Source of the DNA: Hermetia illucens
Taxonomy: Eukaryota > Arthropoda > Insecta > Diptera > Stratiomyidae
NCBI RefSeq assembly: GCF_905115235.1
Contig: NC_051850.1
Location: 25,359,010-25,423,009 of the forward strand
Length of the DNA stretch: 64,000 nt
Direction: 5' to 3'
Shown here: one piece after another, positions 25,801 through 37,884 of the stretch
Layout of the letters: the number at the start of each line of letters is the position of its first letter
Numbering within the stretch: the stretch's first letter is position 1
The notes under the pieces: generated by a model
The model's input: the letters and a program-made list of their open reading frames with translations, nothing else
What the model was told of the DNA's origin: nothing
The model's database searches: none
Program-made: the position numbers and the translations under genes

Positions 25801-27980
25801 TTCAGGTTAAAGAAAGCGAAAATACTAAGGCCACTTTCTGGCTGTCGAGGCGCCCATGTATATTTCAAAATTATTTCATCGTCTAGTACCATAGCCAGAG
25901 ATCAATTAAGTCTGTCCTTATTCCAGATATGAATGACATTTCTGCAGCATAGAAATCTCCAAAACTGCAGGTTGCTAGCTCACAATTTTCTGACTTTTTA
26001 GTCACCTTTTACAACAAACAGTGTAAAGTCTGAGTAAATTTTTAATCTCTCCTCATTGGGGAGTTACTATCGTATTCGATTAATTGCGAATACTGTTAAG
26101 TAGGCCGCACCTATTCCCTGAAGTCATTCCAACTTAAGTGACTCGTTTTTTTCCGTTTTTTCAAATGGGCCTGGAATTTTTTTTTATCAAAACCAATAGC
26201 GTTTCGGCAATCTATCTCCATCTGAGTTAGCTTAAAAATATTTCATATTAACTTGGAATTATTGTCACACTGCAGCTGCTATCGCTATCAAGTTAACACA
26301 TTAGTATCTTTTCAATAGCTTTAAAAACATTAAATTTCGTCCATCTGGAATCAGGCTTTGAATTTGATTTTATTTCCAAGAAATTCCCAAGACTTATGCT
26401 CATTCAACTGAAAATGAATTCCTGTTCATCGTGACTTTATGTCCAATAATAAACACTGCAGTTGCTGCAAAAACCAAGTTGTAAATTACTAGAGCTAACT
26501 TTTATCGGCAACATTCGGCAACATTTAAATTTCAGCCAGAGACAAACTGGATTTATGTTAATATCCTGTATAAATATTCTTTGTTCTCAAAACCATCTCA
26601 TTTACAAAACAAAGAAGAAAAACACACAAAAACTCATTCCTCTGCTCCTTTACGTAAACAATGGTAATATGACATATCATTTTGCGTCACTAAAATGAAA
26701 CTAATTCAAAAATGAAACCAAATGAACACCTCTTTGGACCGTGTTGTCGCCAAACAGCCAGATTACTGCTAACAACAGAATTTTCAAAATGCACACCATT
26801 TTACAAACGTTTATAGACTGAATTAATTTTACATACTGAACGACCTTGACTTTTACAAGGCCCCAACTTCTGCCAGTCCATTATTTTGACGAAAGACACA
26901 ACCATCTTTTCAATGTTGAGGTCAATCTCTTTGATCATCGACTTTCCAGTTATCTTCAACAATTTTTTCTTTCTTTGGAAGTGGCATTGTGTCAGTGAGG
27001 ATACTCGTATATATGTATCTTGCTTCATCTCCTACCGGAAAGCTACTTTAGATCCGATTATTCAACCTTTCGACCAATGATTTATTATTTCGCGTTTCCC
27101 GCCTAAGTCTTTTGTTTTAGGTAATTAGTGGCGTTCACTTTTTTTCGAATTAACACAAACAAAACAAATATTATATCGTCGAAGTAATTAGAAAAAAATT
27201 ACAGTGTGATAATTAAATGCTTTGTAGGCTTTTCATTAATCCGAATTCCAGTTTCGGATAGATCTAGTATTCAACTTTATGAATAATGAGATAATCACGG
27301 AAAATATATCATGGGCTAAACATCCTGATGGGTCTTTTTGAGTGCCGGATGATGATGGAATATACTTTTTGGATTTTTTTACGACTACCAGTATTAAATT
27401 AAGTTAATCCTGTATGGTTGTTTTTTTTTCTTGCTTTTGTAGTGTGAATTTTTTTGTTTGTTTGAGATAAAATGTCCAACCGCAGTTGAGACACATTAGT
27501 TTTTATTTGGATAATAAGTGGCAGTTTCAGGTAGGTCAGGTTGTAGTTAAATTGATTTTCCTGTCCACATTTGAAACGCTCTCAGCATATGGACAGTTTT
27601 TATAATTTTTTTAATGACGGAGCTTATCTAAGATCGTACAATTAGCTTTAGCAGCACAGTCTTACAGATAAGTATATCTTTGAATTAGTGTAAAGCTGTT
27701 CGAAATTTTCTGTAATTGTAGCGATATTGCAGCGAATCCCTAAAGGTTTACAGCGTGAATTTTTTCGAACATGAAGATTCTACTAGGCCAAGTTTGCTGT
27801 TAAAATGAGTACTCTTCCGTCACAATTAATCATGAATATAATAGAATATTGCTCATCATATATGTTGGAGATACAGTAATGTTCAAATGTACACACACAT
27901 GAGATGATTACGGCGCATCTATATCGCGCATACAAGCTACTGACAGGCGTTACATTTTACACCGTCATATCTAAATTCTT
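22850..27980. other. Long stretch without a recognisable gene
   Basis: About 5 kb. Between 23300 and 25310 the sequence is richer in GC, with a run of medium minus-strand frames (25304-25119, 25079-24888, 24809-24540, 24467-24228, 24211-23876). None shows a family motif that I can name. They may be an old mobile element or a decayed gene. The remainder (25400-27980) is AT-rich, with only chance frames and a short tandem CGGCAACATT duplication near 26506-26525. Confidence 0.35.
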
Positions 27981-27984
27981 CAGT

Positions 27985-28627
27985 GCTCTCAGCTTCAGTA
28001 ACCTGCCCAGAACTGAGTGCATTTAATATATCAGGTCAATGCTATCAGCCAATGGAGAACTGTGTAATGAATTTGCTTCACGCATTAATGTGACGAGGAT
28101 TAAATGGCATTCCACAACTGATGTTCTTTATAATCGACGTATCAGCAAACGTCTCAAATCTAAATTTTCCCGCAATGTCGTCCATCTGCCCCTCTCTATA
28201 GTTCTGAGTGTTGGCCGACTACAAAAAACAATGAACGGCGTCTTGCGGATTACCTCCATTAGGAGACGAAGATGTTGCATTGGACTGGTGACGTGACACG
28301 TTTTGATTACATCCAAAGTGAGGATATCCGCGGTTGATATGGGGTTGCGCCGATCGTGGAAAAATTACGAGAGAGGTGTTTTCAATGTTATGGTCATATA
28401 ATTTACACTAACAAGAATTCACTTGCTAATATTGGTCTAAACATCGAAGTCAATGGTAAGCGACCTAAAGGCCGGGCGAATCAACGGTGATTTGATACAT
28501 TGAATAGAGACTTAAAAGCCTCGTGATTACATCGATATCAGGCAGTTGATAAAATAAAATGGCGAAACCGGCCACGACGAGCCGACACTGCTTGTAAACG
28601 GGACAAAGGCTAAAGAAAAAGAAGAAG
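27985..28627 (+). mobile_element. RTE-clade LINE 3' end (copy 2)
   Basis: The C-terminal region of the RTE ORF begins at about 27985 (CPELSAF..., then MLSANGELCNEFASRINVTR). It continues with KSKFSRNVVHLPLSIVLSVG, the rearranged equivalent of the LYGSE region, and a decayed VGLRRSWKNYERGVF tail. It ends with GTAAACGGGACAAAGGC and a TAAAGAAAAAGAAGAAG tail. Several stops and shifts are present. It is colinear with the minus-strand copy at 3175-3560. Confidence 0.75.
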
Positions 28628-28639
28628 ATCTGAGGAGCG

Positions 28640-29579
28640 ACAAGTGCATGACAGCTGCGTGTCACATAGCGAAAAATTCCATTGCCCTCTCTTTTTTAGA
28701 AAGCGATTTAAAAAAATCATTTGATGAAAACCCCTGTATTGATAATAGTCAACCTCATACGCTTCACACTCTGTATTTAATATCATTAGCAAATGCCAAG
28801 AATTGAACCTACAACAGATACAAAAAAAGACTAGGGAGAAGTAGATTCTTCATGAATGGAATTTCAATATTCCACTCAAATGTCAATTATTCTCCCTAAT
28901 TATGACGTCAGCATCTTATTTATATGGCTTAGGATACTGTTAATTCGCCCGAAATCGATAAGTTTCAAGTGCTATAACTTTGACACCAATAGTTGGATTT
29001 TCATGAAACTTGACATGCGTATGCACGATACTGACCTCCATGCCGATGCAATTTAGACTCCTAGAATGAACTTGAGGGGACTTTTCCAGTCAATTTCTAA
29101 AAGTTGGTAATATACTATTAGTAAGTTTATTTGAGGAGATATTGCAATAGGACATATTTTGAGGCCTTGATTTCATCTAAGCGCACTTTCCTGATATTTT
29201 TCGGTTGGTTAGTTTCCGAAAGTGAGTCCTGTTTCACTTTAAGTACATACATTTTGACTCCTTTCTCACGCACTTTGCAATTCACACCAAAACTAATATC
29301 ACTAACTAATCGAGAGCTTTCATTTGATATCCCACACGACCATATCCGGATAAATTTTTTTTAAATTCCCCCTTTCCATGTATGGAGAGCCCCCCTTTAA
29401 ACCCCACCTAAATTTACGTCACTCGTTGTATTCATGGGATTTCATCGTTCCCATTTATCTACCAAATTTCGTTCGGATCGGTTTAGCCGTTTTGGAGAGA
29501 AGTGCGTGTAACAGACAGATAAAAAGACAGACAGACTGACAGTGAATCGATTTTAATAAGGTTTTATTTTACACATCTT
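28640..29579. repeat. Interspersed repeat with GACA tract and conserved terminus
   Basis: No gene. Positions 29450-29579 hold a TTCGTTCGGATCGGTTTAGC segment, a GACAGATAAAAAGACAGACA tract and then AATCGATTTTAATAAGGTT at 29545-29563. This terminus recurs at 7222-7240. The copia fossil begins directly after it. The left boundary is unknown. Confidence 0.5.
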
Positions 29580-32500
29580 AAAAATGAATTCAAACGGCGC
29601 GTCGAAAGTTGCATTGTTAGACAAAAGAAATCACGATGTTTGGCAAGTGCGAATGAAGTCCATTCTGGTAAAACATGACCAATTCCGACCAGAATGCAAC
29701 AGCACGCGAATTGACGCGTTTGAAGACCAACGAGAGAGATGGCCAAGGACGATATTATCCTGTCGATTGGCGACCCGGAATTGAAGATCGTGTCCAAATG
29801 TACCACATTGAAAGAAATTTGAGACAAGTTGCAGTCTGTCCACGCATCCAAGGGGCTGATTCGTAAGATAGAATTGCTGACCGACATTATGTCATTCAAG
29901 ATTGGCGAGGATGCCGATTTCCGTGAGAAGCTGGACACATTCACCAGCGCAGTAGAACAACTGAAAGGTATGAAAATTGACATACCTAATGATATGTTAG
30001 TGGTATTAATACTAAGTGGTCTGCCGCGGAACTTTGAGAAATTTAGATACGCAATTAGGTCGAAGGACAAGACTCTGACAGGAAAAATTCTGGACGAGCG
30101 AAAAAGGAGACAGTCTACGGAACCAGCAGAAGATAACAACGCACTCTATGCGGGCAATCGGTACGACAGAGTAAGACAGACAAACAAAAATAAAGCAAAA
30201 CCCGGAAAAACGCACCCATGCCACATTTGCGGTGGTACAAATTACTGGGCAGCGCAATGTCGAAATTGTAATTGCAATACAGCGAATAAGGTCAATTCAG
30301 CGGTAGAGACGAACGATAACCACTACATTGAGGTAGCACGACCAGACGAAACCAAGAACGTGGCATCCACGACAAGACGGTGTTTGGATAGTGGATGTAC
30401 TACACACATGTGTTCCAACGATGACATGCTGTCCGACAGCCAGGAATGTGCGGCGAACACGTCATCGACAACAGCGAGAGCCAAGGGCATCCCACACATT
30501 AGCGCGGTGAAAAATAACGGTAATATACAGCTGAATTTGCATAACACTTTACTTGTCAAGGACCCTAGGATAAATCTCATTTCTGTGCCGAAAATCACTT
30601 GAAACAATCATGAGATTTTGTTTAGAAAAGATGACGCGATGATCAAAGACCTGAATGGAGAAGTCAAGATGATTGCAGATCGGATTGAAGATCTGTACTA
30701 CCTACGGGAAACTGGAGAGCAAGTGAAGGCAGCGACGACTGAAGGAACTCGCATAAAAGATGCGGATTTAAGGCATGCAAAGCTAGGCCACTTGCACATG
30801 GACGCCGTGGTTAATTTATCGAAGGGACAAGCCATTAGGATAAAAACGTTGGAGAAAAATACGTGCTCCTGCGACGTATGTCATCGAGGAAAATTAATGG
30901 CCGTTTATCGTTGATAATTCAGGCTGGATTTAAGATGAAATATTGGGGAGAAACTACCATAAGTGCAAACTACCTGAAAAATAGATGTCCCAGTAGAAGC
31001 CATGGAGAATCAACCCCATTCGAATTATGAGTTGAAAGAAAACCAGGCTTGAAAAACTTTCGAGTGTTTGGTACGAAGGCGTTTGTCCTGAAAATGGTAC
31101 CAGGTCGTCGAAAACTGGACGAGAAATCAAAAGAAGACTTGTGGGATACAGCGAAACAGCGAAGGCCTACACAGTCAAATTAAATTACACAGGAAAAATT
31201 GTCATTACAAGAGATGTTTCAATAAATGAAGAGTACACCATGGACAGCCATAGATCTACACAGCTGGATATTGAATATACCCACTCAGCAGAGAACGAAA
31301 TGAGACAAGAAATTGTTCAAGAAGAGCGTCAAAAGGATCAACAGCCAAAACGAACAAGAGGAAGACCCGGAAAACTAAAGACTAGGAAACCCGGACAACC
31401 AAAAACATTATGCAGATACGTCAATGCGTCGAGTGTTGCTTCGAGCCGTGCTTCAAGTCACGAAGGTTTGTTGCAGTATGAAGATGATCATTCAGAACAC
31501 GATGGCCAAGTCGACAATGATGTTTTTGACCAAGAAAGTGGAGATGAAGCAATAGCAGAACGGCTGCTCCAGACGTCGCTTGTGTCAATTATAGAAAAAC
31601 GTCCAAGGGCAGATACACGCGTGAGCCAACCAGATACGTCACCTGGTAATGCCCAGACGAATGAATACGATGACGAACAGATGAAAGTGAATTTCATCGA
31701 AAAAATGGCTCTTATGGCAAATATTGATGTCGAAGAAGTCATTCACGGACCTGGATCGAAACGTGGGAGCTCGTAAAGCGTCCAGAGCAAGGAAGAGTAA
31801 TAGGCTCCAAATTGATACTCAAAAATAAGACAGATGCCGAGGGAAGGATCGAGGGCAGAAAGGCGCGAACAGTGGCCAGGGGCTTTACGCAAAGATCTGG
31901 ATTAGACTAGGATGAGACATCAGTGGCAAGACTGGAAACCATTAGATTGGTGGCGTCATTGTCAATTGGAATGGGAGCGAAACTGCACCAGATGGATGTG
32001 GAAACATCATATCTCCATGGAGAAGTCGATAAGGAGCTATCTTTGGAAGTTCCAGCGGCACTGAAAGAAGCTCTGGAGAATATAATACGAAGCGAGCGAA
32101 GGGACTCGTCAATTCCACCCAACGCAGCAAAACTGCAGAAGAGCTTTACCGCAGGAAATCAAGCGTGCAGTCTAGGCAAGGCGATTTACGGATAAATGCA
32201 AACCGGGAAAAAGTGGTACCAGCGACTATGCGCAGTACTCAGAAAATTGGGATTAAAACCCACAATATCAGACCCATGTTTATTCCAACGTCGACATGGA
32301 CAAGGAATTTTATTGTTAGCAGCCTATGTGGATGATTTATTAGTAACTTCGAACAACGAAGAGTTAATGGAGGATCTGAAGAAGGGGCTACAACAAGAGT
32401 TCCAGATAAAGAACTTGGGTAAGGCGAAATATTGCCTTGAGATTGAAATCGAGCGAGAAAACGGACGTGTGAGCCTGAATCAAAGGAAATATGTCGAAGA

Positions 32501-33145
32501 ACTTCTGAAAAGATTCGGCATAACCACATGCACACCACAGAATACACCAGCAAACCCAACATCAAGGTTGAAAGCAGCCACAGACCCGACGAAATCGTCG
32601 AAGAATCCACACTACCGAGAGCTAGTGGGATCACTAATGTATTTAGCGGTAGCGACGAGACCAGATATCGCGCACAGTGTAAACGTGCTGAGTCACTTCA
32701 ACGAGGATCCAAAAGTGGAATATTAGGGCGCGGCAAAGAGAGTGCTTAGATATCTAAAAGGAATACCGGATCTAGCACTTATTTACGAAGGAGCAGTGGA
32801 TAAGTTAATCGGATATGCCGACGCAGATTGGGGAAATGATCCCACAGATTCGAAGACTTATACAGAATACGCATTCACACTGGGAGGTACCGCGATCAGC
32901 TGGAAGTCCAAGAAACAAAGAACTATGGCGTTATCAATGACAGAAGCAGAATACTAGGCACTAAATCAGGCGACGAAGGAGTGGATGTACTTGAGAGGTC
33001 TCCTCAACGAATTGGCATTCCCAGGATTATCAGATGGGATGATTTATTGCGATAATCAAGGCGCAATAAAATGATCGGCGGCAACTGGATTTTACAATCG
33101 AACAAAACCATGCCATAATCCACTTCAATTTCGTCAAGGAAGCTG
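29580..33145 (+). mobile_element. Ty1/copia LTR-retrotransposon fossil, broken
   Basis: This is a fossil of the copia superfamily in plus orientation. Parts recognised in order: gag (from about 29584), a CCHC zinc knuckle (about 30220-30265), an aspartic protease motif (about 30385), a GAG-pre-integrase His/Cys region (about 30770-30900), the integrase C-terminal region (about 31140-31780), reverse transcriptase (about 31900-32500, with YVDD) and RNase H (about 32740-33130). The protease-integrase-RT order identifies copia rather than gypsy. It carries roughly ten breaks and cannot be active. No LTR pair is evident by eye; the left edge abuts an unrelated repeat and the right edge runs into the palindrome at 33144. 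It looks moderately old. Confidence 0.9.
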
Positions 33146-33292
33146 TTAAAAATAAAGCTTGAAAGGTTCTCATAGCGTGAGCAGCAAGTCGTGCGTAATA
33201 TATTGATATACTAGACACACTTTAGTATATCAATATATTACGCACGACTTGCTGCTCACGCTATGAGAACCTTTCAAGCTTTATTTTTAACA
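33144..33292. repeat. Perfect 70-bp inverted repeat with 9-nt loop
   Basis: The left arm at 33144-33213 (starting TGTTAAAAATAAAGC) is the exact reverse complement of the right arm at 33223-33292 (ending GCTTTATTTTTAACA). The loop is GACACACTT. The left arm continues the end of the copia RNase H region, so the right arm is an inverted copy of element sequence. Confidence 0.95.
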
Positions 33293-34075
33293 AAGTACTC
33301 TCAATAGATATTCCCGTGGTTTAGAAATGGGCTCTTGTATTAATTATTTCAGTGAATTCTGCTTATTAACCAGAATCTAGAATGACAATTTAGTTATGGT
33401 AAAGTATTCATCCAGACATAGGAAATTTTTCCTCGAGTGCTGGAGAGAAGATGGCTATATTTGAATACTATCCTAGTATAGCCATTCATAAGGCCACACT
33501 GAATACAAAATGAGAAGTTATTTTGAAAAATCTCAAAAAACACTTTCGATCTCCTTTTCTAGAAACAACGAAATGAAAATTTCAAACTAAACCGGAATTG
33601 GAAACATAACAATTGAAAAGTAGAAATCGGAAAGTGGGTGGCCTTACATATAACGGCAAAAATGTCAGGTTTTCCAGATTTTAAAAACCAATTAAGATAG
33701 ACGAATATGCACTAATTTGCATATTAATTATGTATCACGGATTTTCGTTTTTACTCCAAGAAAATTCTACTGAGATGATGACAACATCTGTCGAGTTTCT
33801 GTATTCTAGTTTTTTACTGATCAAAACAACAATAACATGTTTTACAATGAACTTGAAATCTCGGGGGTGTGATTTTGCTAATTTGAACAAAACATCTTGA
33901 CATTAACCTCGAATAAACCAGGCGACTATATCCGCTAATTTTTAGAAATTTCGAGAACCATAAATAAGAATTTTAATAAATCGAATTTGTTTAAAGGATT
34001 TTTTGTTTTGTTAATAGCAAGGGTTGCTGAATGAATGAAGAATTTTCACGTAAGAAGTCAACGATTGATTAAATA
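33293..34075. other. Intergenic, no gene seen
   Basis: AT-rich sequence, all frames closed. Nothing recognisable. Confidence 0.5.
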
Positions 34076-34079
34076 TTCT

Positions 34080-34545
34080 CAATAAAGTTGAAACTGCAGA
34101 ATATAACGTTGATGCTCACCAAATTCTTGTTGACTTCAAACGGGCATACAATAGACCAATACTGTACAAAATATTGTTTAAATTTGAAGTTGGTTTGAGA
34201 ATAATGAGACTTCACTGTCAGTTTGGCTTTCAAGTAAAGATACGCAACCAGTCAAAAAGATGTTGCGGCACAGGATCGGGATTGAAGGGTTGAAGTACAT
34301 AATTTGAAAGACGCCAGTGCTTCTAAATGGTAAGCGCCTGTATAAATAACTCCAGATAGTGGGTTACATTGATGATATAAACATCCTGGCGCGATCGCAA
34401 GAGAAAGAGCGAAGGAGGGCCTAATAAAACTAAAGGCAGAAGTGGGAGAATTTGGCCTAAAATTAAACGAAAAGAAGATCAAATTTAGTACACAAACCAG
34501 AAGAACGATACTAATCAAACAGAAGACGGCACTAAATAATAACAA
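34080..34545 (+). mobile_element. LINE reverse-transcriptase fragment (RTE/Proto2-like)
   Basis: Decayed RT blocks: NVDAHQILVDFKRAYNRPIL (34110), a GYIDDINILARSQEKERR catalytic-box equivalent (34368) and EVGEFGLKLNEKKIKFSTQT (34440). The order and wording match the RT palm of RTE/Proto2-like LINEs. It is cut at about 34545, where R1 ORF1 sequence begins. Confidence 0.6.
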
Positions 34546-34549
34546 CATT

Positions 34550-35990
34550 GTAAGTTTGCGGAAAACCTATGGCAGTACTCAAACGGCCACATTGCGATTA
34601 CCAGTATACGCAGCGCAGAAGTTATTGGCAGCCGGGAAGGTTCAAATCGGATCGGTTGTTAGTCGTCTGAGAGAGCAGATTTCTCTAAAGAGGTGCGAAG
34701 GAAGTGAGGGACAGGATTACCGGCATACTGCCGGAAGAGGTGCTAACTTCAATGAAAAAATGAAGTTTATACAAATAAGAGTCGATTAAGATTTACTCGA
34801 GCAGACCATTTACGAATCCAAGGTGGAAATTGCCATTATTAGCGAACTCTACAGAAACCGTCACGGTGGCGTATGGGTTACAGACTGGACTGGTGGAGCG
34901 GCGATATGGGCATGCGGTTGACAAGTCATACAATGTACTGGGGGTCAGGCATCCAGCGGCTTTGTGTGGGCGCAAATAAACAGGGTATATGTGTACAGCT
35001 GTTACGTCCCACAAGCCTGACATTGCGCGAATTCGAGGAAATGCTTGACAGTCTTGTTCTCGACGCAAGGGGTCATAGTCCAAGAGTGATTGCTGTTGAC
35101 TTCAACACTTGGGCCCGTGAGTGGGGTAGCAGAGAGGTAAATGCAAGAGGCCGCAGTCTATTAGCCGCTTTCGCACAGTTGGATATCATTCTGACCAACG
35201 AAGGATATGTAAACACCTTTCAGAAAGGGGGTCTGCCTCAATCGTAGACCTAACTTTTGTCAGCCCTGCACTGGCACATGGTATGCCCTGGTGTGTCAGG
35301 AAGGACTACACCCACAGCGATCACCAGGTAATCTTCTTTGGGCTATGGGTGGAGTTACCGGGCAAAAGACCATCATGCCCAAAACCGAGAAAAATGTCAG
35401 GCTGGTCCGCTAAAGCTCTGGATTAGCAAACTTTCATAGAGGTGTGCTTAGACCAACCTAATAAAGCACGCGCCTCTACGGAAAGAGCTGTCTACGTGGC
35501 CCAATGAATCGTCAGAGCGTGTGACGCGTCCATGCCTAGGAGGTGCTTATTCCACACTAAACTAGATACCTCACCCGATTGTCCAAACTGCGATGGAGTC
35601 CCAGAGGACCCAGAGCATGTATTCTTCCACTGTCCAAGGTTTCTGGAGGAAAGGAAGAACCTAGAGGAGACTCTAGGAGAGGTGCTCGTACCAGAGAATC
35701 TGGTGCGAAGAATGTTAGCATGTCAGGAAGACTGGGATGCGATCAACTCCAGGGTCGTATCTATCTGAAGCAAACTGCGAAAGGCAGAGGAGAATAGAAA
35801 AGCGCGGTTACGTACGCCGCGCAGAGACGAGAACAAGCTAAAATGAGCTGACTCCGCCCCGTGATGTAATACCGTACGGTGGTTTCACGGGGCTTTGGGG
35901 AAGTCGGGGGTGGTTTTAGTGGGTAAGAATCCCACACGCTGGCGTGCCCAGGCCAGTGTCTTTTGAAGATTTCCACCTCCACAAAAAAAA
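34550..35990 (+). mobile_element. R1-clade LINE (copy 2), RT region missing
   Basis: This begins in the ORF1 (gag-like) C-terminal part (TATLRLPVYAAQKLLAAGKV, 34590). An AP endonuclease follows at about 34790-35400 (AIISELYRNRHGGVWVTDW, then RVIAVDFNTWAREWGSREVN, then SIVDLTFVSPALAHG and YTHSDHQVI). At about 35530 it jumps to the C-terminal zinc knuckle (CPNCDGVPEDPEHVFFHCPR) and the 3' UTR, which matches copy 1 (CTCCGCCCCGTGAT). The whole reverse transcriptase is absent. It ends in a short A-run at about 35990, where another R1 fragment follows. Confidence 0.8.
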
Positions 35991-36001
35991 ATACTTTTCG
36001 G

Positions 36002-36750
36002 AGATGGGATATGAGATCGGTGATAGACCTTACGTTTGTTAGCGATACATAGTCTAAGGATCTCCAATGGCAGGTGAACGAGGAATATACGCACAATGAT
36101 CATCAGGTCATCATTTTCCAGATGGAGTGTACGACAGGAGCAGAGCGAATCAAGAACACTGCAGTCGGCTTCCATGCCCCGCCGCACGGTACTCACGAAA
36201 TGAATGCCCAACTTCTAGTGGAATGCCGAAATCGAAGAGCTTCGTAAAGTTTACCTTAAAGCCAGAAGACACCGCCAACGTAGCAAAAACCAGCCTGAGT
36301 CTGAAAAGCTGCACAACCAATATAAGAAGGCGGGGAAACAATTGCAAGCAGCCATCTCCAGAAGTGAAAATGAACATTTCAAGAGGTTATGCAAGGAAGC
36401 GGACTTCGACCCATGGGGAGATGCATACAAGGCAGTTAAGGCATCAATTAAGGGTGAGCGCTCACCGCCGATCACTAACCCTGATTTGCTGTGCGATATC
36501 ATTAGCACTCTCTTCCTACAAGCTCCAAGTGAACCGAACCTACCCACTGTCCAGATAGATCCCGGTGAAATTCCCGAGGTAACTACTGAAGAAGTCCTGG
36601 AAGTCGCGAAGAAGATTCCCGAAAATAAAACCCCAAGTTTAGACAGCATTTCGAATAAATCACTGACAGTGGCCGTCGAAACAGTTCCAAGGTGGTTTGC
36701 TGAAACATTTACGACGTGCTCATGCGAACGCTCTGCTCAAAATGAGTGAA
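36002..36750 (+). mobile_element. R1-clade LINE fragment (copy 3): endonuclease end and RT linker
   Basis: The endonuclease end (VIDLTFVS, then EYTHNDHQVIIF) is at 36005-36120. The linker before the RT is at 36340-36750 (KRLCKEADFDPWGDAYKAVK, then ITNPDLLCDIISTLF, then VTTEEVLEVAKKIPENKTPS). The latter is a good match to R1-clade proteins. It is truncated at both ends. Confidence 0.75.
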
Positions 36751-36754
36751 CCCA

Positions 36755-37235
36755 CAATCGACCAAAAACAACAACGAGTTGACGATTCTGAGTAATGTTT
36801 GAAGCTATTCCCCCATAAAAAAACCCGAATTCATACATCCATATGAAAACATGAACTCCATTATTTCATACCCGAATTATCAGTTAGGGTAAAACAAATT
36901 CCACTATAAAAATGCTATCGAAAAATTGTATAACCGCTATAATCATTGTACCGCCCTCGAAGGCAAATATATTGAATAATAAAAAAAAAATTTCAATGTT
37001 AGCCTGCAAACTTTTCAGGTCACCATAAAACTTTCATTCGCCTTTTTATCTGTATTACAGCCGGGAGATGTAGACAATAAAACAAGCTGGAGAAATCTAT
37101 GCTTTTGAACGTCTAATCTTCATGAGAATGTAAGGCACAGTTGAGGTAGACAGAAATACAACATTGGGTTGTACCTATTATATGATAAACCCAAAGCTAC
37201 GTCCATATTAAGATTCAAAACCTCCAATAGCCAGG
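36755..37235. other. Intergenic, no gene seen
   Basis: AT-rich with short A-runs. Nothing recognisable. Confidence 0.5.
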
Positions 37236-37239
37236 CCAG

Positions 37240-37880
37240 GTAGAGTATATCATCAACGGCGCTTCAACCGTTGTTCGGCCTAGGCCTGTCTTAGTAAGGA
37301 ACTTCAGCTGTCCCGGTTCCCGAAGCCCGCCAATTCGATATCACTTAAAGCTGTCTGGCACCCTCACCTACACCATCGCTCCATTTGAAGCAGCGTCTGC
37401 CCCTCTTTTTTTTTCTACTATAGATATTGCTCTTATAGATTTTCCGGGATGGATTATCCTCGTCCATAAGGATTAGGTGATCCGCCCACCGCAATCTATT
37501 GAGCGAGATTTATCCGCAACCAGACGGTCATGGTACCGCTCATAAATGCCTTTGTATTATAGACTACGGAGTCGTCCATCCTCATATAAGAGACCAAAAT
37601 TTCTTCGGATTCTTTTCTCGAATGTCGCCAAGATTTCGCATTTTTTTTTTTTTTTTTTTGAAAGGAAAATAGGTTTTCGAGGAATACACGAGAACTGGCA
37701 AGATCATTGTCCTGTACAGTAAGACCTTCCATCCTATGGTGAGACGTTCCGAGCGGCAAAGTTTTTGTAAACTGAAATAGGTTCTGTTGGGTGCCAACTA
37801 TCATACGCAGATTTCATAGTGGCAGCTGTTATCGGTGGTATTTTTTACCCTAAATATCGGTCTCTTTGATCGAAAAATCA
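37240..37880 (-). mobile_element. RTE-like (Proto2-like) LINE, copy 3, 3' end
   Basis: On the minus strand, the C-terminal region starts near 37830. It has NRTYFSLQKLCRSERLTIGW, then ILPVLVYSSKT and MRMDDSVVY. It runs to a GTTGATGAT tail at about 37240, matching the end of the 19925-20730 copy. A T-run of 19 bases at 37641-37659 interrupts it. Confidence 0.75.
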
Positions 37881-37884
37881 AACT

